From contig CAVOYZ010000016.1 of NCBI GenBank assembly GCA_963700785.1, forward strand, positions 32,003 through 96,002: a stretch of DNA of 64,000 nucleotides, in the 5' to 3' direction. Within the stretch, counting starts at the first letter, position 1, and the number at the start of each line of letters is the position of its first letter. The stretch comes from CAXMST01 sp963700785. Lineage in GTDB: Bacteria > Actinomycetota > Thermoleophilia > Solirubrobacterales > 70-9. Positions 36,790-44,599 of this stretch are shown piece by piece. The notes under the pieces are model-generated. The model did not search any database. It was not told where the DNA came from and saw only the letters and a program-made list of their open reading frames with translations. Made by a program: the position numbers and the translations under genes.

Positions 36790-37065
36790 TCAGACGACCG
36801 GCGGGTGGGCCTCCTCGTCGCGCACGCCCCACAGGTAGACGATCGCCAGCCCGACCAGGCAACCGGGAACCGCGGCCAGGGCGGTGACGATGTCGGTCGT
36901 CCCGACCGAGTCACCCTGGGCGATCTGCCAGGCGGCGCCCGAGACGAGCGCGCCGATCACAGCGCCGACGAAGGCGCCGACGATGCCGCCGCGGAAGCGG
37001 TCGGGCACGAACACCGTGAAGTGCCAGATCGCGATCCCGAGGGTTGCCCAGACAAGAACTGCCAT
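36790..37065 (-). CDS. Small membrane protein, unknown function
   Basis: A 91-residue protein with an N-terminal helix (LVWATLGIAIWHFTVFV), a glycine/alanine-rich helix (GGIVGAFVGAVIGALVSGAA) and a C-terminal helix (VPGCLVGLAIVYLWGV) before an acidic tail. The glycine-rich pair resembles GlsB/YeaQ-type small membrane proteins but no family is certain. It starts three bases after the secDF stop, so it is probably cotranscribed with the secretion gene. Function not assigned. Confidence 0.7.
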   Translation of the reverse strand: MAVLVWATLGIAIWHFTVFVPDRFRGGIVGAFVGAVIGALVSGAAWQIAQGDSVGTTDIVTALAAVPGCLVGLAIVYLWGVRDEEAHPPVV

Positions 37066-37068
37066 CGC

Positions 37069-39951
37069 TCAGCGCGGCCTCCCGTGCTTTCGTTTGCGCG
37101 CCTGCCGGCGCTCCTTGCGGCGCTCGCGGATCTCCCGCTTGCGCTCCCGCTCCGCCAGCTCCTCTTCGCTCAGGCCCTCGTCAGGACCCGGGACGGGCCG
37201 ATCGGGCTCGACGTCAGCTTCAGCGTCGCCGGAGAAGTCGGTGTCGACCGGCACCGCGTCCGGCTCATCGGCGCGGAGCGGACCGCCGTCAGCGGGCTCC
37301 TCGGCCTCGGCGTCTGGCCCGTCGTCGACGCGGGCGACGAGATTGTCCTCGGGGAAGGCGGGAATCAGGCCCATCGCCTCGCGGATCCGGGCGCCTCGGG
37401 CCCGGTAGCCCGACTCGCGCTCCTTCCAGGCGATCAGGACCGGCGTCGCGATGAAGATCGAGGAGTAGGTTCCGGAGAGGACGCCGACCATCATCGCGAA
37501 GGCAAAGTCGCCGAGCGTCTCGCCGCCAAAGAGCAGGATCACGGTGATCAGGAAGACGGTCGACAGGCCGGTGATCAGCGACCGGGTCAGGACCTCGCTC
37601 AGCGAGCGGTTGGCGATCTGCGCGAAGGTCGCCCGAGGCAGTCGCGGGACGTTCTCCCTGATCCGGTCGAAGACGATCACGGTGTCGTAGAGCGAGTAGC
37701 CGAGAATCGTCAGGAAGGCGGCCACGGTGGCACTCGAGACCTCCCGGCCCGAGAGCGAGTAGACGCCGGCGGTGATCAGGATGTCGTGGATCACCGCGAT
37801 CATCACCGGGATCGCATACTTGCCCTCGAAGCGGAAGGCCATGTAGGCGCTGATCAGGATCAGCGAGAAGATGATCGCGTAGGCGGCGCTGCGAGCGACC
37901 TGCTCGCCGAAGGTCGGCCCGACCGACTCGCTGTCGAAGCCGCCGACCCCGGCCGTGTCCTCTGCCCCCGTCTGCAGACCGAAGTCCGAGTCGAGTTGGT
38001 CCTGGACCGCGCCGACCTGATCCGGCTCGATCTTGCCCTGGATCTGGTACACGTTGCCGTCTGGGAACGCCTCCTCGGTGACCTCCTGGATCTTTGCCGC
38101 GTCGGGCTCGGCGACGCCGGCCTGAGAGAGCGCATCGCGGACCTCGGCGACGCTCGCCGGCTCGACCAGCGCCGCCTTGATCCGGGTCCCCGACTCGAAG
38201 TCGATGCCGAAGTTGAGCTGCGCGGTCGCAAACGAGATCGCGCTGACCGCCAGGATCGCGCCCGAGATCGAGAAGAACCACTTGCTCGCCCCGGCAAAGT
38301 CGAAGTGCCAGCGGACGCGCTGCTCGCCCGCGCCGAGGAGGCGGGGGTTGCTGAGCAGCTTGGTCCGGCCGAGGGTGCCGAGCACGGCCCGGGTGAAGAC
38401 GACCGCGGTGAACAGCGAGACGAGCACGCCGACGCCGAGCGTGAAGGCGAAGCCCTTGACGCCGCCGGTCGCCAGTCCGAAGAGGACGAACGCGGTCAGC
38501 AGCGTGATCACGTTCGCGTCGATGATCGTCGCGATCCCCTTGCGGTAGCCGGTCGTGATCGCGCTGATCATCGAGTGCCCGCGCCTCGCCTCCTCCTTGA
38601 TCCGCTCGAAGATGACGATGTTCGAGTCCGCGGCGACCCCGATCGTCAGGATCAGGCCGGCGATTCCCGGCAGCGTCAGGGTGATCGGGATCAGCTTCAT
38701 CAGCGCGAAGAAGAAGGCCGCGTAGACGAGCAGCCCGAGCGCCGCGATCAGGCCGAGGAACCGGTAGTAGGCGATGAGGAAGAGGATCACCAGGATCAGG
38801 CCGACGATCCCCGCCTTCAGACCCTGGTCGAGGGCCTGCTGGCCGAGCGTCGCCGAGACCGTCGACTGCGAGGTCAGCTTCAGGTCGACCGGCAGGGCGC
38901 CGATCCGCAGGAACTCCGCCAGGTCCTGGGCCTCGGTGATGTCGAAGCCGCCGGAGATCTGGGCGCCGGTGCGCCCGTCGATCCCATCCGGATTCTCCTC
39001 GGGGTCGATCACCGGCCGGGAGACGATCTCGTCGTCGAGCACGATCGCGAACGACTCCGGCTGTGGCGGGAAGCTGAGCGTGCCGCGGATCGCAATCTCC
39101 GCGGTCACCTCCTGGAAGATCCGGCGCCCGTTGTCGGTGAAGTCGAAGGTGACGTTGGGCTGGTTGGTGACCGGATCGAAGTTCTGCTCGGGGTTGCGGA
39201 TGTCGTCGCCGCTGAGCGCCGGGCGATCGCGGAGCACGAAGTAGCGATCGACCTGAGGCGCGTCGGAGTCGCTGGAGCGCCCGCCGCTGCTGGTCAGCGA
39301 GTCCTTGACCACGATCGTCCCCTGCTTGACCACGATGACCTCGCGCTTGCTCTTCGGCAGCGCCTCCGCCTCGGGCAGCGAGAAGAGGTCGGCGCGATCC
39401 TGCTCGGGGCCGGCGACCGGCTCCTCGGTGTCGCTGTCGAACAGGTAGTAGCGGGGGCCGCTGGTCGTGCAGTCCCTGCACTCGCGCGGCTGCTCGGAGG
39501 CGAGGGTCACCGCGTCGAACAGGCTCGGGGTGCTCTGCTGGGCGAGGTTCGCGGCGGTCACCGTATCGGTGCTCGAGTCGAGTGGGATCACGTTCGGCTC
39601 GAGGTCGTAGAAGTAGAGTTGGGCCGTGTCGCCGACCTGGTCGACCGCCCGCTGGGTGTCCTGCACATCCGGCAGGCCGATCTGGATCGAGCTCTGGCCG
39701 AGGCGGGAGATCTCGGGCTCGGCGACGCCGAGCGAGTCGACCCGGTCGCGGATGATCTCGATCGCGCGATCGATGTCCTCGCCCTCGATCGTCGGGTTCG
39801 CCGGGGTCTCCTGCGCCTCGTAGACGAGCTGGGTGCCGCCGCGCAGGTCGATCCCGAGCACGGTCGGCTTGCTGGCGATGATCAGGCCCGAGCCGATCAG
39901 CATCCCGAGCACGAACAGGATCACGAAGCGATTGAGACGGCGGGAGCCCAT
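37069..39951 (-). CDS. secDF: SecD-SecF fusion, protein translocase auxiliary subunit
   Basis: A 960-residue fused SecDF using the proton motive force to pull proteins through SecYEG. The SecD half has the first helix VILFVLGMLIGSGLII, GIDLRGGTQLVYEA, a large periplasmic P1 domain and the helix-4 region with AADSNIVIFERIKEE. The SecF half begins near residue 555 with FDFAGASKWFFSISGAIL, has FGIDFESGTRIKA, and YDTVIVFDRIRENV. After TPVLIAWKERE a long acidic then basic tail (RERRKERRQARKRKHG) extends into the cytoplasm. Fused SecDF is less common in actinobacteria than separate genes. Confidence 0.95.
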   Translation of the reverse strand: MGSRRLNRFVILFVLGMLIGSGLIIASKPTVLGIDLRGGTQLVYEAQETPANPTIEGEDIDRAIEIIRDRVDSLGVAEPEISRLGQSSIQIGLPDVQDTQRAVDQVGDTAQLYFYDLEPNVIPLDSSTDTVTAANLAQQSTPSLFDAVTLASEQPRECRDCTTSGPRYYLFDSDTEEPVAGPEQDRADLFSLPEAEALPKSKREVIVVKQGTIVVKDSLTSSGGRSSDSDAPQVDRYFVLRDRPALSGDDIRNPEQNFDPVTNQPNVTFDFTDNGRRIFQEVTAEIAIRGTLSFPPQPESFAIVLDDEIVSRPVIDPEENPDGIDGRTGAQISGGFDITEAQDLAEFLRIGALPVDLKLTSQSTVSATLGQQALDQGLKAGIVGLILVILFLIAYYRFLGLIAALGLLVYAAFFFALMKLIPITLTLPGIAGLILTIGVAADSNIVIFERIKEEARRGHSMISAITTGYRKGIATIIDANVITLLTAFVLFGLATGGVKGFAFTLGVGVLVSLFTAVVFTRAVLGTLGRTKLLSNPRLLGAGEQRVRWHFDFAGASKWFFSISGAILAVSAISFATAQLNFGIDFESGTRIKAALVEPASVAEVRDALSQAGVAEPDAAKIQEVTEEAFPDGNVYQIQGKIEPDQVGAVQDQLDSDFGLQTGAEDTAGVGGFDSESVGPTFGEQVARSAAYAIIFSLILISAYMAFRFEGKYAIPVMIAVIHDILITAGVYSLSGREVSSATVAAFLTILGYSLYDTVIVFDRIRENVPRLPRATFAQIANRSLSEVLTRSLITGLSTVFLITVILLFGGETLGDFAFAMMVGVLSGTYSSIFIATPVLIAWKERESGYRARGARIREAMGLIPAFPEDNLVARVDDGPDAEAEEPADGGPLRADEPDAVPVDTDFSGDAEADVEPDRPVPGPDEGLSEEELAERERKREIRERRKERRQARKRKHGRPR

Positions 39952-39973
39952 GGGCTGAGCGGAGCTTCCCGGC

Positions 39974-40459
39974 TTATTCCGGGGTCAGCACGAGCAGCAT
40001 GCCGCCGTCATCGTCATAAGCCGGAAACACGTCGGCGACTGCCTTCGCCGGCAGATCGCCCTCCGCGTGCACCGCGACCCGCTTGCCGAGCGAGCGAACC
40101 CCCCACTCCAGGGTGGTCTCAATCGGGTCGGTCTCGCCGTCGCCGTCACTGTCGGCGGTCTCGCCGCCGTCGCCGGCGTCGACCCACTCGAGCCCGAGCA
40201 CGTCCTTGATCGGGCGGCCGATCACGTCCTCGTCGGTCAGCCCGGTCAGCTCGAACCCGCCCCGGCCGACATCCAGGACCCGCCCGCTCTGATCACAGGT
40301 GAAGAACGCGGCATCGGGGGCCGGGTAGTAATCGTCGAGCAACTCGAAGACGAAGCCGAAGCCGCATTTCGAGCAGCCCTTGGGCCGGGTCGTCAGACCC
40401 GCCTTTCGCTCCGAGCTCGACTCTCGGTTACCGCAGTTCGGGCAGATGAAAAAGGGCAC
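39974..40459 (-). CDS. Zinc-ribbon/PAS-domain protein in the yajC position
   Basis: A 161-residue soluble protein. The N-terminal zinc ribbon has CPNCGN (Cys 6 and 9) and GCSKCGFG (29 and 32). A PAS fold follows from about residue 45 (PDAAFFTCDQSGRVLDVGRG, then VIGRPIKDVLG), with an acidic insert and a beta-rich C-terminus. The combination suggests a redox- or ligand-sensing adaptor, but no output domain exists. It lies between ruvB and secDF, where yajC is found in many bacteria, yet shows no membrane helix. GTG start seven bases behind TAGCCT. Confidence 0.75.
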   Translation of the reverse strand: MPFFICPNCGNRESSSERKAGLTTRPKGCSKCGFGFVFELLDDYYPAPDAAFFTCDQSGRVLDVGRGGFELTGLTDEDVIGRPIKDVLGLEWVDAGDGGETADSDGDGETDPIETTLEWGVRSLGKRVAVHAEGDLPAKAVADVFPAYDDDGGMLLVLTPE

Positions 40460-40518
40460 GGACCGAAGGCTATTGAATCCCCGGCGCGGCCTCGGAGGCG
40501 TTGATTCGGCGGTCGGGG

Positions 40519-41583
40519 TCAGAACAGGCTCACCGCATCCTCGGGAGCCTCGAGGCCGAGATGCGAGAAGCCACGCTCGGTGATCACCCGGCCCCTCGGG
40601 GTCCGCTTGATCAGGCCCTGCTGCAGGAGGTAGGGCTCGTAGACGTCCTCGATCGTGTCCTGCTCCTCGTCGACGGCGGCGGCGAGCGTCGAGAGCCCGA
40701 CCGGGCCGCCACCGAACTTCTCCGCGATCATCGTCAGGATCGCGCGGTCGGCCCGATCGAGTCCGGCCTCGTCGACCTCCAGCATCCGCAGCGCCTCGCT
40801 CGCGACCGGCTCGCTGATCACGCCGCTGCCGCGAACCTGGGCGAAGTCGCGAACCCGCTTCAGCAGCCGGTTGGCGACCCGCGGGGTACCACGCGATCGC
40901 GCGGCGATCGCGGCCGTGCCCGCCGCCTCGATCTCGATCTCGAGGATCCCGGCCGAGCGCTCGACGATCAGCGCCAGGTCCGCGGGGTCGTAGTGCTCGA
41001 GCCGGTGGCTGACGCCGAAGCGGTCCCGCAGCGGCGTCGTCAGCAACCCGGCCCGCGTCGTCGCCCCGACCAGCGTGAAGTCGGGCAGATCGAGGGTCAC
41101 GGTCCGCGCCCCGGGGCCCTGCCCGAGGACCACCGGGAGCCGGCGATCCTCCATCGCCGGGTAGAGCGTCTCCTCGATCGCCCGGTTCAGACGATGGATC
41201 TCGTCGATGAAGAACACCGATCCGGGCTCCAGGGTGGTGAGGAAGCTGGCGACGTCCGCCTTCCGCTCGAGCGCCGGGCCCGCGGTCTGCACGAACGGCA
41301 CCCCAAGCTCGGCGGCGATGATGTTGGCGAGCGAGGTCTTGCCGAGCCCCGGTGGGCCGGCGAGCAGGACGTGGTCGAGCGGCTCGCCGCGCCGGCTCGC
41401 CGCCTCGATGAAGATCGCGAGCTGGTCGGTCACCTGGCGTTGGCTGACGAAATCGGCGAGCCGGGAGGGTCGGAGGCTGCGGTCGAGCTCCTCCTCCCCG
41501 CGCTCGATCCGGGCGTCGGCGACCCGTGGCTCGGCATCTGCCTCAGAGGCCGCTTGGTCCAGGGGAATTCGCTTCACCGACAT
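40519..41583 (-). CDS. ruvB: Holliday junction branch-migration helicase RuvB
   Basis: AAA+ motor of 354 residues that drives RuvA-bound Holliday junctions. Walker A GPPGLGKTS (76-84), Walker B FFIDEIHRLNR, sensor I GATTRAGLLTTPLRDRFG and the C-terminal winged helix (YEPYLLQQGLIKRTPRGR) are all in place. The ATG is 17 bases after ruvA; a TAAGCT box six bases before it may give a second, leaderless start within the operon. Confidence 0.97.
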   Translation of the reverse strand: MSVKRIPLDQAASEADAEPRVADARIERGEEELDRSLRPSRLADFVSQRQVTDQLAIFIEAASRRGEPLDHVLLAGPPGLGKTSLANIIAAELGVPFVQTAGPALERKADVASFLTTLEPGSVFFIDEIHRLNRAIEETLYPAMEDRRLPVVLGQGPGARTVTLDLPDFTLVGATTRAGLLTTPLRDRFGVSHRLEHYDPADLALIVERSAGILEIEIEAAGTAAIAARSRGTPRVANRLLKRVRDFAQVRGSGVISEPVASEALRMLEVDEAGLDRADRAILTMIAEKFGGGPVGLSTLAAAVDEEQDTIEDVYEPYLLQQGLIKRTPRGRVITERGFSHLGLEAPEDAVSLF

Positions 41584-41600
41584 GGCGCGAGCTTAGGCCG

Positions 41601-42188
41601 CTAGGCGGCGGCGCCGGCCCGTAGCGCCGCCCCGATCAGATCCTCCGCCGTCTCGCCCTCGGCGGCATCGAGCAGGCGCTCGACCTCCTCCGGCGCGTAG
41701 CCGAGCCCGAGCAGGCCGCTGCGCGCCTCCTGCCGGGCGCCGCCCCGGCCGTCGGCCGCCGCGGCGGCGTCACCCTCGGTGAGCTCGCCGGCGACCTTCT
41801 CCCGAAGCTCGACGATGATCCGCTCCGCGGTTCGCTTGCCGATCCCGGGCACCGCCTGAAAGCGCTTCGCGTCGCCCGTCGCGATCGCCCGCAGCAGTTC
41901 GCGAACGGCCCCGCCGGAGAGCGCGGCCAGACCCACCTTGGGGCCGATCCCGGAGACCGAGATCAGCATCAGGAACAGGTCCCGCTCCTCCTCGGCGGCA
42001 AAGCCGTAGAGCGAGATCCCGTCGTCGCGCGAGATCAGATGGGCGTGCAGGCCAACCTCGTTGCCGATCGCCGGAATCGCCCTCAGGGTCTCGGTCGAGA
42101 TCGCGAGCCGGTAGCCGACGCCGGCGGCCTCGACCACGACGTGGTCGGGGCGCCTGACGGTGACGGTTCCGGTAACCGAGGCGATCAA
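41601..42188 (-). CDS. ruvA: Holliday junction-binding protein RuvA
   Basis: A 195-residue tetrameric junction-binding protein. It has an OB-fold N-terminus (MIASVTGTVTVRRPDHVVVE, GVGYRLAI), two helix-hairpin-helix motifs (LISVSGIGPKVGLAALS and FQAVPGIGKRTAERIIVELR), and a C-terminal RuvB-binding domain after a flexible linker. The ATG overlaps the ruvC stop by four bases. Size and domains are typical. Confidence 0.96.
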   Translation of the reverse strand: MIASVTGTVTVRRPDHVVVEAAGVGYRLAISTETLRAIPAIGNEVGLHAHLISRDDGISLYGFAAEEERDLFLMLISVSGIGPKVGLAALSGGAVRELLRAIATGDAKRFQAVPGIGKRTAERIIVELREKVAGELTEGDAAAAADGRGGARQEARSGLLGLGYAPEEVERLLDAAEGETAEDLIGAALRAGAAA

Positions 42189-42712
42189 CGCAACGCCTCC
42201 GAGGAGCTCTGTGCCGAGGTCCGCGAGATGCGGATCATCTCGGGCGACTGCGAGGCATGGCAGATCGCGACCGCGAGCGCGTCCGCCGCGTGCTCGGAGG
42301 GGGGCACGGTCGGCAGCCCGAGCAGCGCCGCGACCATCTCCTTGACCTGTTCCTTGGCCGCGGCCCCGGACCCGCAGACCGACATCTTCACCGCCTGCGG
42401 CGTGTAGTCGAAGCAGGGAATCTCGCGCTGCGCCGCGGCCAGCATGACGACGCCCCGCGCCTGGCCAACGGCCATCGCCGATCGCACGTTCTTGCCGAAG
42501 TAGAGATCCTCGAGGGCCAGGGCCTCGGGCTCGTGCCAGTCGAGCAACTCGCCGACGGAGCCGTGGATCAGCTCGAGGCGGCGTTCGAGCGCCTGCCCCG
42601 CCGGTGCCTCGATCACCCCGCCGTCGACCGCCGAGGTCTTCGAGCCGGCCGCCTGGACGACTCCAAATCCCGTGTTCGCAAGCCCGGGATCGATCCCCAT
42701 CACGATTCTCAC
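42185..42712 (-). CDS. ruvC: Holliday junction resolvase RuvC
   Basis: RNase-H-fold endonuclease of 175 residues. The first acidic residue is in MGIDPGLANTGFGVV, the second in LALEDLYFGKNVRSA, and the last acidic pair in HAADALAVAICH. GTG start; a second GTG three codons later is possible. The gene is the first of ruvCAB. The usual upstream neighbour yebC is separated from it by a plus-strand methyltransferase gene. Confidence 0.95.
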   Translation of the reverse strand: MRIVMGIDPGLANTGFGVVQAAGSKTSAVDGGVIEAPAGQALERRLELIHGSVGELLDWHEPEALALEDLYFGKNVRSAMAVGQARGVVMLAAAQREIPCFDYTPQAVKMSVCGSGAAAKEQVKEMVAALLGLPTVPPSEHAADALAVAICHASQSPEMIRISRTSAQSSSEALR

Positions 42713-42786
42713 ACCTGATGATTCTGCGCCCGCGCCCGGATGCCTTTCTCGCGGGCGGTTGCGGCGCTGTCTATGGTCCCCGCCGG

Positions 42787-43593
42787 ATGGGCGCGTCGAT
42801 CAGATCGAAGGCGGTTCGGAAGGCGATGCAGCTGCGCGCCAGGTACGGCGCGATGAGCCGGCCGGCCGGCCTCCCGCCGGCGCTCGAGCGCGACCTCGAG
42901 GAGCCCGTCGCCGGCTACTGGCGACGGCGCATCGACCAGCATCACGAGGACAGCTGGGCCGGCGTCCCGCTCGCCAAGTTCCCCGAGGACCTGCGCACCT
43001 ACCAGCACCTGCTCTGGGAGTCGCGCGCCGACACCGTGATCGAGGTCGGCACCAAGTGGGGCGGCAGCATGCTCTGGTTCCGCGACCAGCTCCGGAGCTT
43101 CGCGGCCTACGGTCGCCTTGGCCGCGAGCCCCGCGTGATCGGGGTCGACCTGCTCACCGACCACGCGGTGACGCTGCTCGATCGCGCCGACCCCTTCTGG
43201 CGCCGGCAGATCACGCTGATCGAGGGTGACCTCCGCGACGAGGCCACGGTCGCGCGCATCGACGCCGCCGTCGACCCGCTCGCCCGCTGTCTGGTCGTCG
43301 AGGACGCGGCTCACACCGGCGAGGTGACCCGGGCGGCGCTCGAGGCGCTCGCCCATCTGGTCCCGAAGGGCGGCTTCTACGTCGTCGAGGACGGCCACGT
43401 CGACATCGAGGCGCTGCATCCCGACGGCCCCCCGGAGATCCGCCAGCTCGGGGTCCGCTCGGGCGGCGTGGCGGCGGCGATCGCCGACTGGCTCGAGACC
43501 CCGGAGGGGCGTGAGTTCGAGCTCCGGCCAGACCTCGAGCTCTACGGGATCACCAGCAATCCCGGCGGCTACCTGCGACGCCGCGAGCAGTGA
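42787..43593 (+). CDS. CmcI-like SAM-dependent methyltransferase (cephalosporin-hydroxylase family)
   Basis: A 268-residue Rossmann methyltransferase of the CmcI/rhamnosyl O-methyltransferase family. It shows VIEVGTKWGGSMLWF (SAM loop, about 84-98), VIGVDLLTDH, ITLIEGDLRDE, CLVVEDAAHTGEV and KGGFYVVEDGHVD, each a block of that family. Family members methylate sugars or antibiotics; the target here is unknown. The gene stands on the opposite strand between yebC and ruvC, breaking an otherwise conserved order. ATG nine bases after TATGGT. Confidence 0.82.
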   Translation: MGASIRSKAVRKAMQLRARYGAMSRPAGLPPALERDLEEPVAGYWRRRIDQHHEDSWAGVPLAKFPEDLRTYQHLLWESRADTVIEVGTKWGGSMLWFRDQLRSFAAYGRLGREPRVIGVDLLTDHAVTLLDRADPFWRRQITLIEGDLRDEATVARIDAAVDPLARCLVVEDAAHTGEVTRAALEALAHLVPKGGFYVVEDGHVDIEALHPDGPPEIRQLGVRSGGVAAAIADWLETPEGREFELRPDLELYGITSNPGGYLRRREQ

Positions 43594-43612
43594 GCGCCGG
43601 TGGCGCCGGCCG

Positions 43613-44362
43613 CTAGGCCGCGACCTTCTCGAGCACCTCGGCCGGAATGTCGAAGTTGGCGTGCACGTCGTCGACGTCGTCATGGTCATCGAGCGCCTCG
43701 ATCAGCCGCACCAGCTTCCGCGCCTCCGCCTCGTCGACCTCGACCGTGTTCTTCGGCTCCATCGTCACCTCCGAGGAGCTGATCTCGATCCCCTCCGCCT
43801 CGAGCGCCTCGCGGACCACCGTCAGGTCGGTCGGTGCGGTGATCACGCGCAGATCGCCTTCGTCGGCAACGACGTCCTCCGCCCCGGCGTCGATCGCGAT
43901 GATCAGGTCGTCCTCGCTGTGCCCGGCCCCGTCGACGGTGATCACACCCCGCTTGTCGAAGATCCAGGCGACCGAGTTCGGCTCGCCGAGGCTGCCCCCG
44001 TGGCGGTCGAAGGCGTGGCGGACCTCCGAGCCGGTCCGGTTGCGATTGTCGGACAGCGCCTCGACCAGGATCGCCGCGCCGCCGGGGCCGTATCCCTCGT
44101 AGAGGATCCGCTCGATCGCCGCCGCGTCGGCGCCCTCGCCGGTGCCGCGGTCGATCGCCCGCTGGATGTTGTCCTTCGGCATCGAGTAGCTCTTTGCCTT
44201 CTCGATTGCCGTCGCCAGCGACGGGTTGCCCTCCGGGTCACCGCCGCCCTCGCGCGCGGCCACGGTGATCGCCCGGGCGAGCTTCGTGAACAGCTTGCCG
44301 CGCTTCGCATCGGTGGCGGCCTTCTTGTGCTTGATCGACGCCCACTTCGAATGTCCGGCCAT
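43613..44362 (-). CDS. yebC: YebC/PmpR-family regulatory/translation protein
   Basis: A 249-residue TACO1/YebC protein starting MAGHSKWASIKHKKAATDAK, with NPSLATAIEKAKSYSMPKDN and YEGYGPGGAAILVEALSDNR, all highly conserved. Members act as DNA-binding regulators or relieve ribosome stalling at proline runs; which applies here is open. ATG preceded by TAAGAT at six bases, so probably leaderless. A structured element with a short frame lies upstream. Confidence 0.95.
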   Translation of the reverse strand: MAGHSKWASIKHKKAATDAKRGKLFTKLARAITVAAREGGGDPEGNPSLATAIEKAKSYSMPKDNIQRAIDRGTGEGADAAAIERILYEGYGPGGAAILVEALSDNRNRTGSEVRHAFDRHGGSLGEPNSVAWIFDKRGVITVDGAGHSEDDLIIAIDAGAEDVVADEGDLRVITAPTDLTVVREALEAEGIEISSSEVTMEPKNTVEVDEAEARKLVRLIEALDDHDDVDDVHANFDIPAEVLEKVAA

Positions 44363-44368
44363 CGGCGC

Positions 44369-44374
44369 ATCTTA
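44369..44374 (-). promoter_or_regulatory. Candidate -10 box of yebC
   Basis: TAAGAT on the minus strand, six bases before the yebC ATG, with CGTTTC 17 bases further upstream as a weak -35. It predicts transcription starting at the ATG. Confidence 0.5.
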
Positions 44375-44449
44375 GGGCGCCGATTGCGCCTGAAACGACG
44401 AGGGCCGGACCCCGTTGAGAAGGAACGGGGCCCGGCCACATCGCGTCAT
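44372..44449 (-). CDS. Possible 25-codon leader peptide upstream of yebC
   Basis: A minute frame beginning MTRCGRAPFLLNGVRPSSFQ with GGAGG six bases before its ATG. It spans the strong hairpin at 44403-44437 and ends inside the yebC -10 box. Such a frame across a hairpin could be an attenuator, but the peptide has no run of one amino acid, and chance cannot be excluded. Confidence 0.25.
   Translation of the reverse strand: MTRCGRAPFLLNGVRPSSFQAQSAP
44403..44437 (-). terminator. Strong hairpin upstream of yebC
   Basis: GGCCGGGCCCCGUU and AACGGGGUCCGGCC pair over 14 positions around a seven-base loop. The one irregular pair is G-U on the minus-strand RNA but A-C on the plus strand, which favours function on the minus strand. 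No U-run follows. It may end transcription from the pdx-aminopeptidase operon or act within a yebC leader. Confidence 0.6.
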
Positions 44450-44461
44450 CGCATCCCTCCC

Positions 44462-44485
44462 GGAATGCCGTCCCGCCGGCATTCC
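44462..44485. repeat. Perfect inverted repeat after the aminopeptidase gene
   Basis: GGAATGCCG and CGGCATTCC, nine perfect pairs with a six-base loop, lie between the M29 aminopeptidase stop and the hairpin upstream of yebC. It is probably a second terminator or mRNA-end structure. The rest of 44486-44599 shows nothing recognisable. Confidence 0.5.
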
Positions 44486-44599
44486 ACGGGCGAGGACGTC
44501 TGGCTGACCAAGTCGGCCCCCCTGAAACCCGACGGGCGCCCGATAGTTGCGGGGCAGATCAGCAAACCTGACGCAGCCACCGGGCCCGGCCCGGCGCCC

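Noticed and set aside
36727..40209. Very long plus-strand open frame (over 1100 codons) antisense to secDF
   Set aside because: Its translation is a low-complexity Asp/Arg/Gly-rich string without any family motif. It mirrors the codon bias of secDF on the other strand, a usual artefact of high GC.
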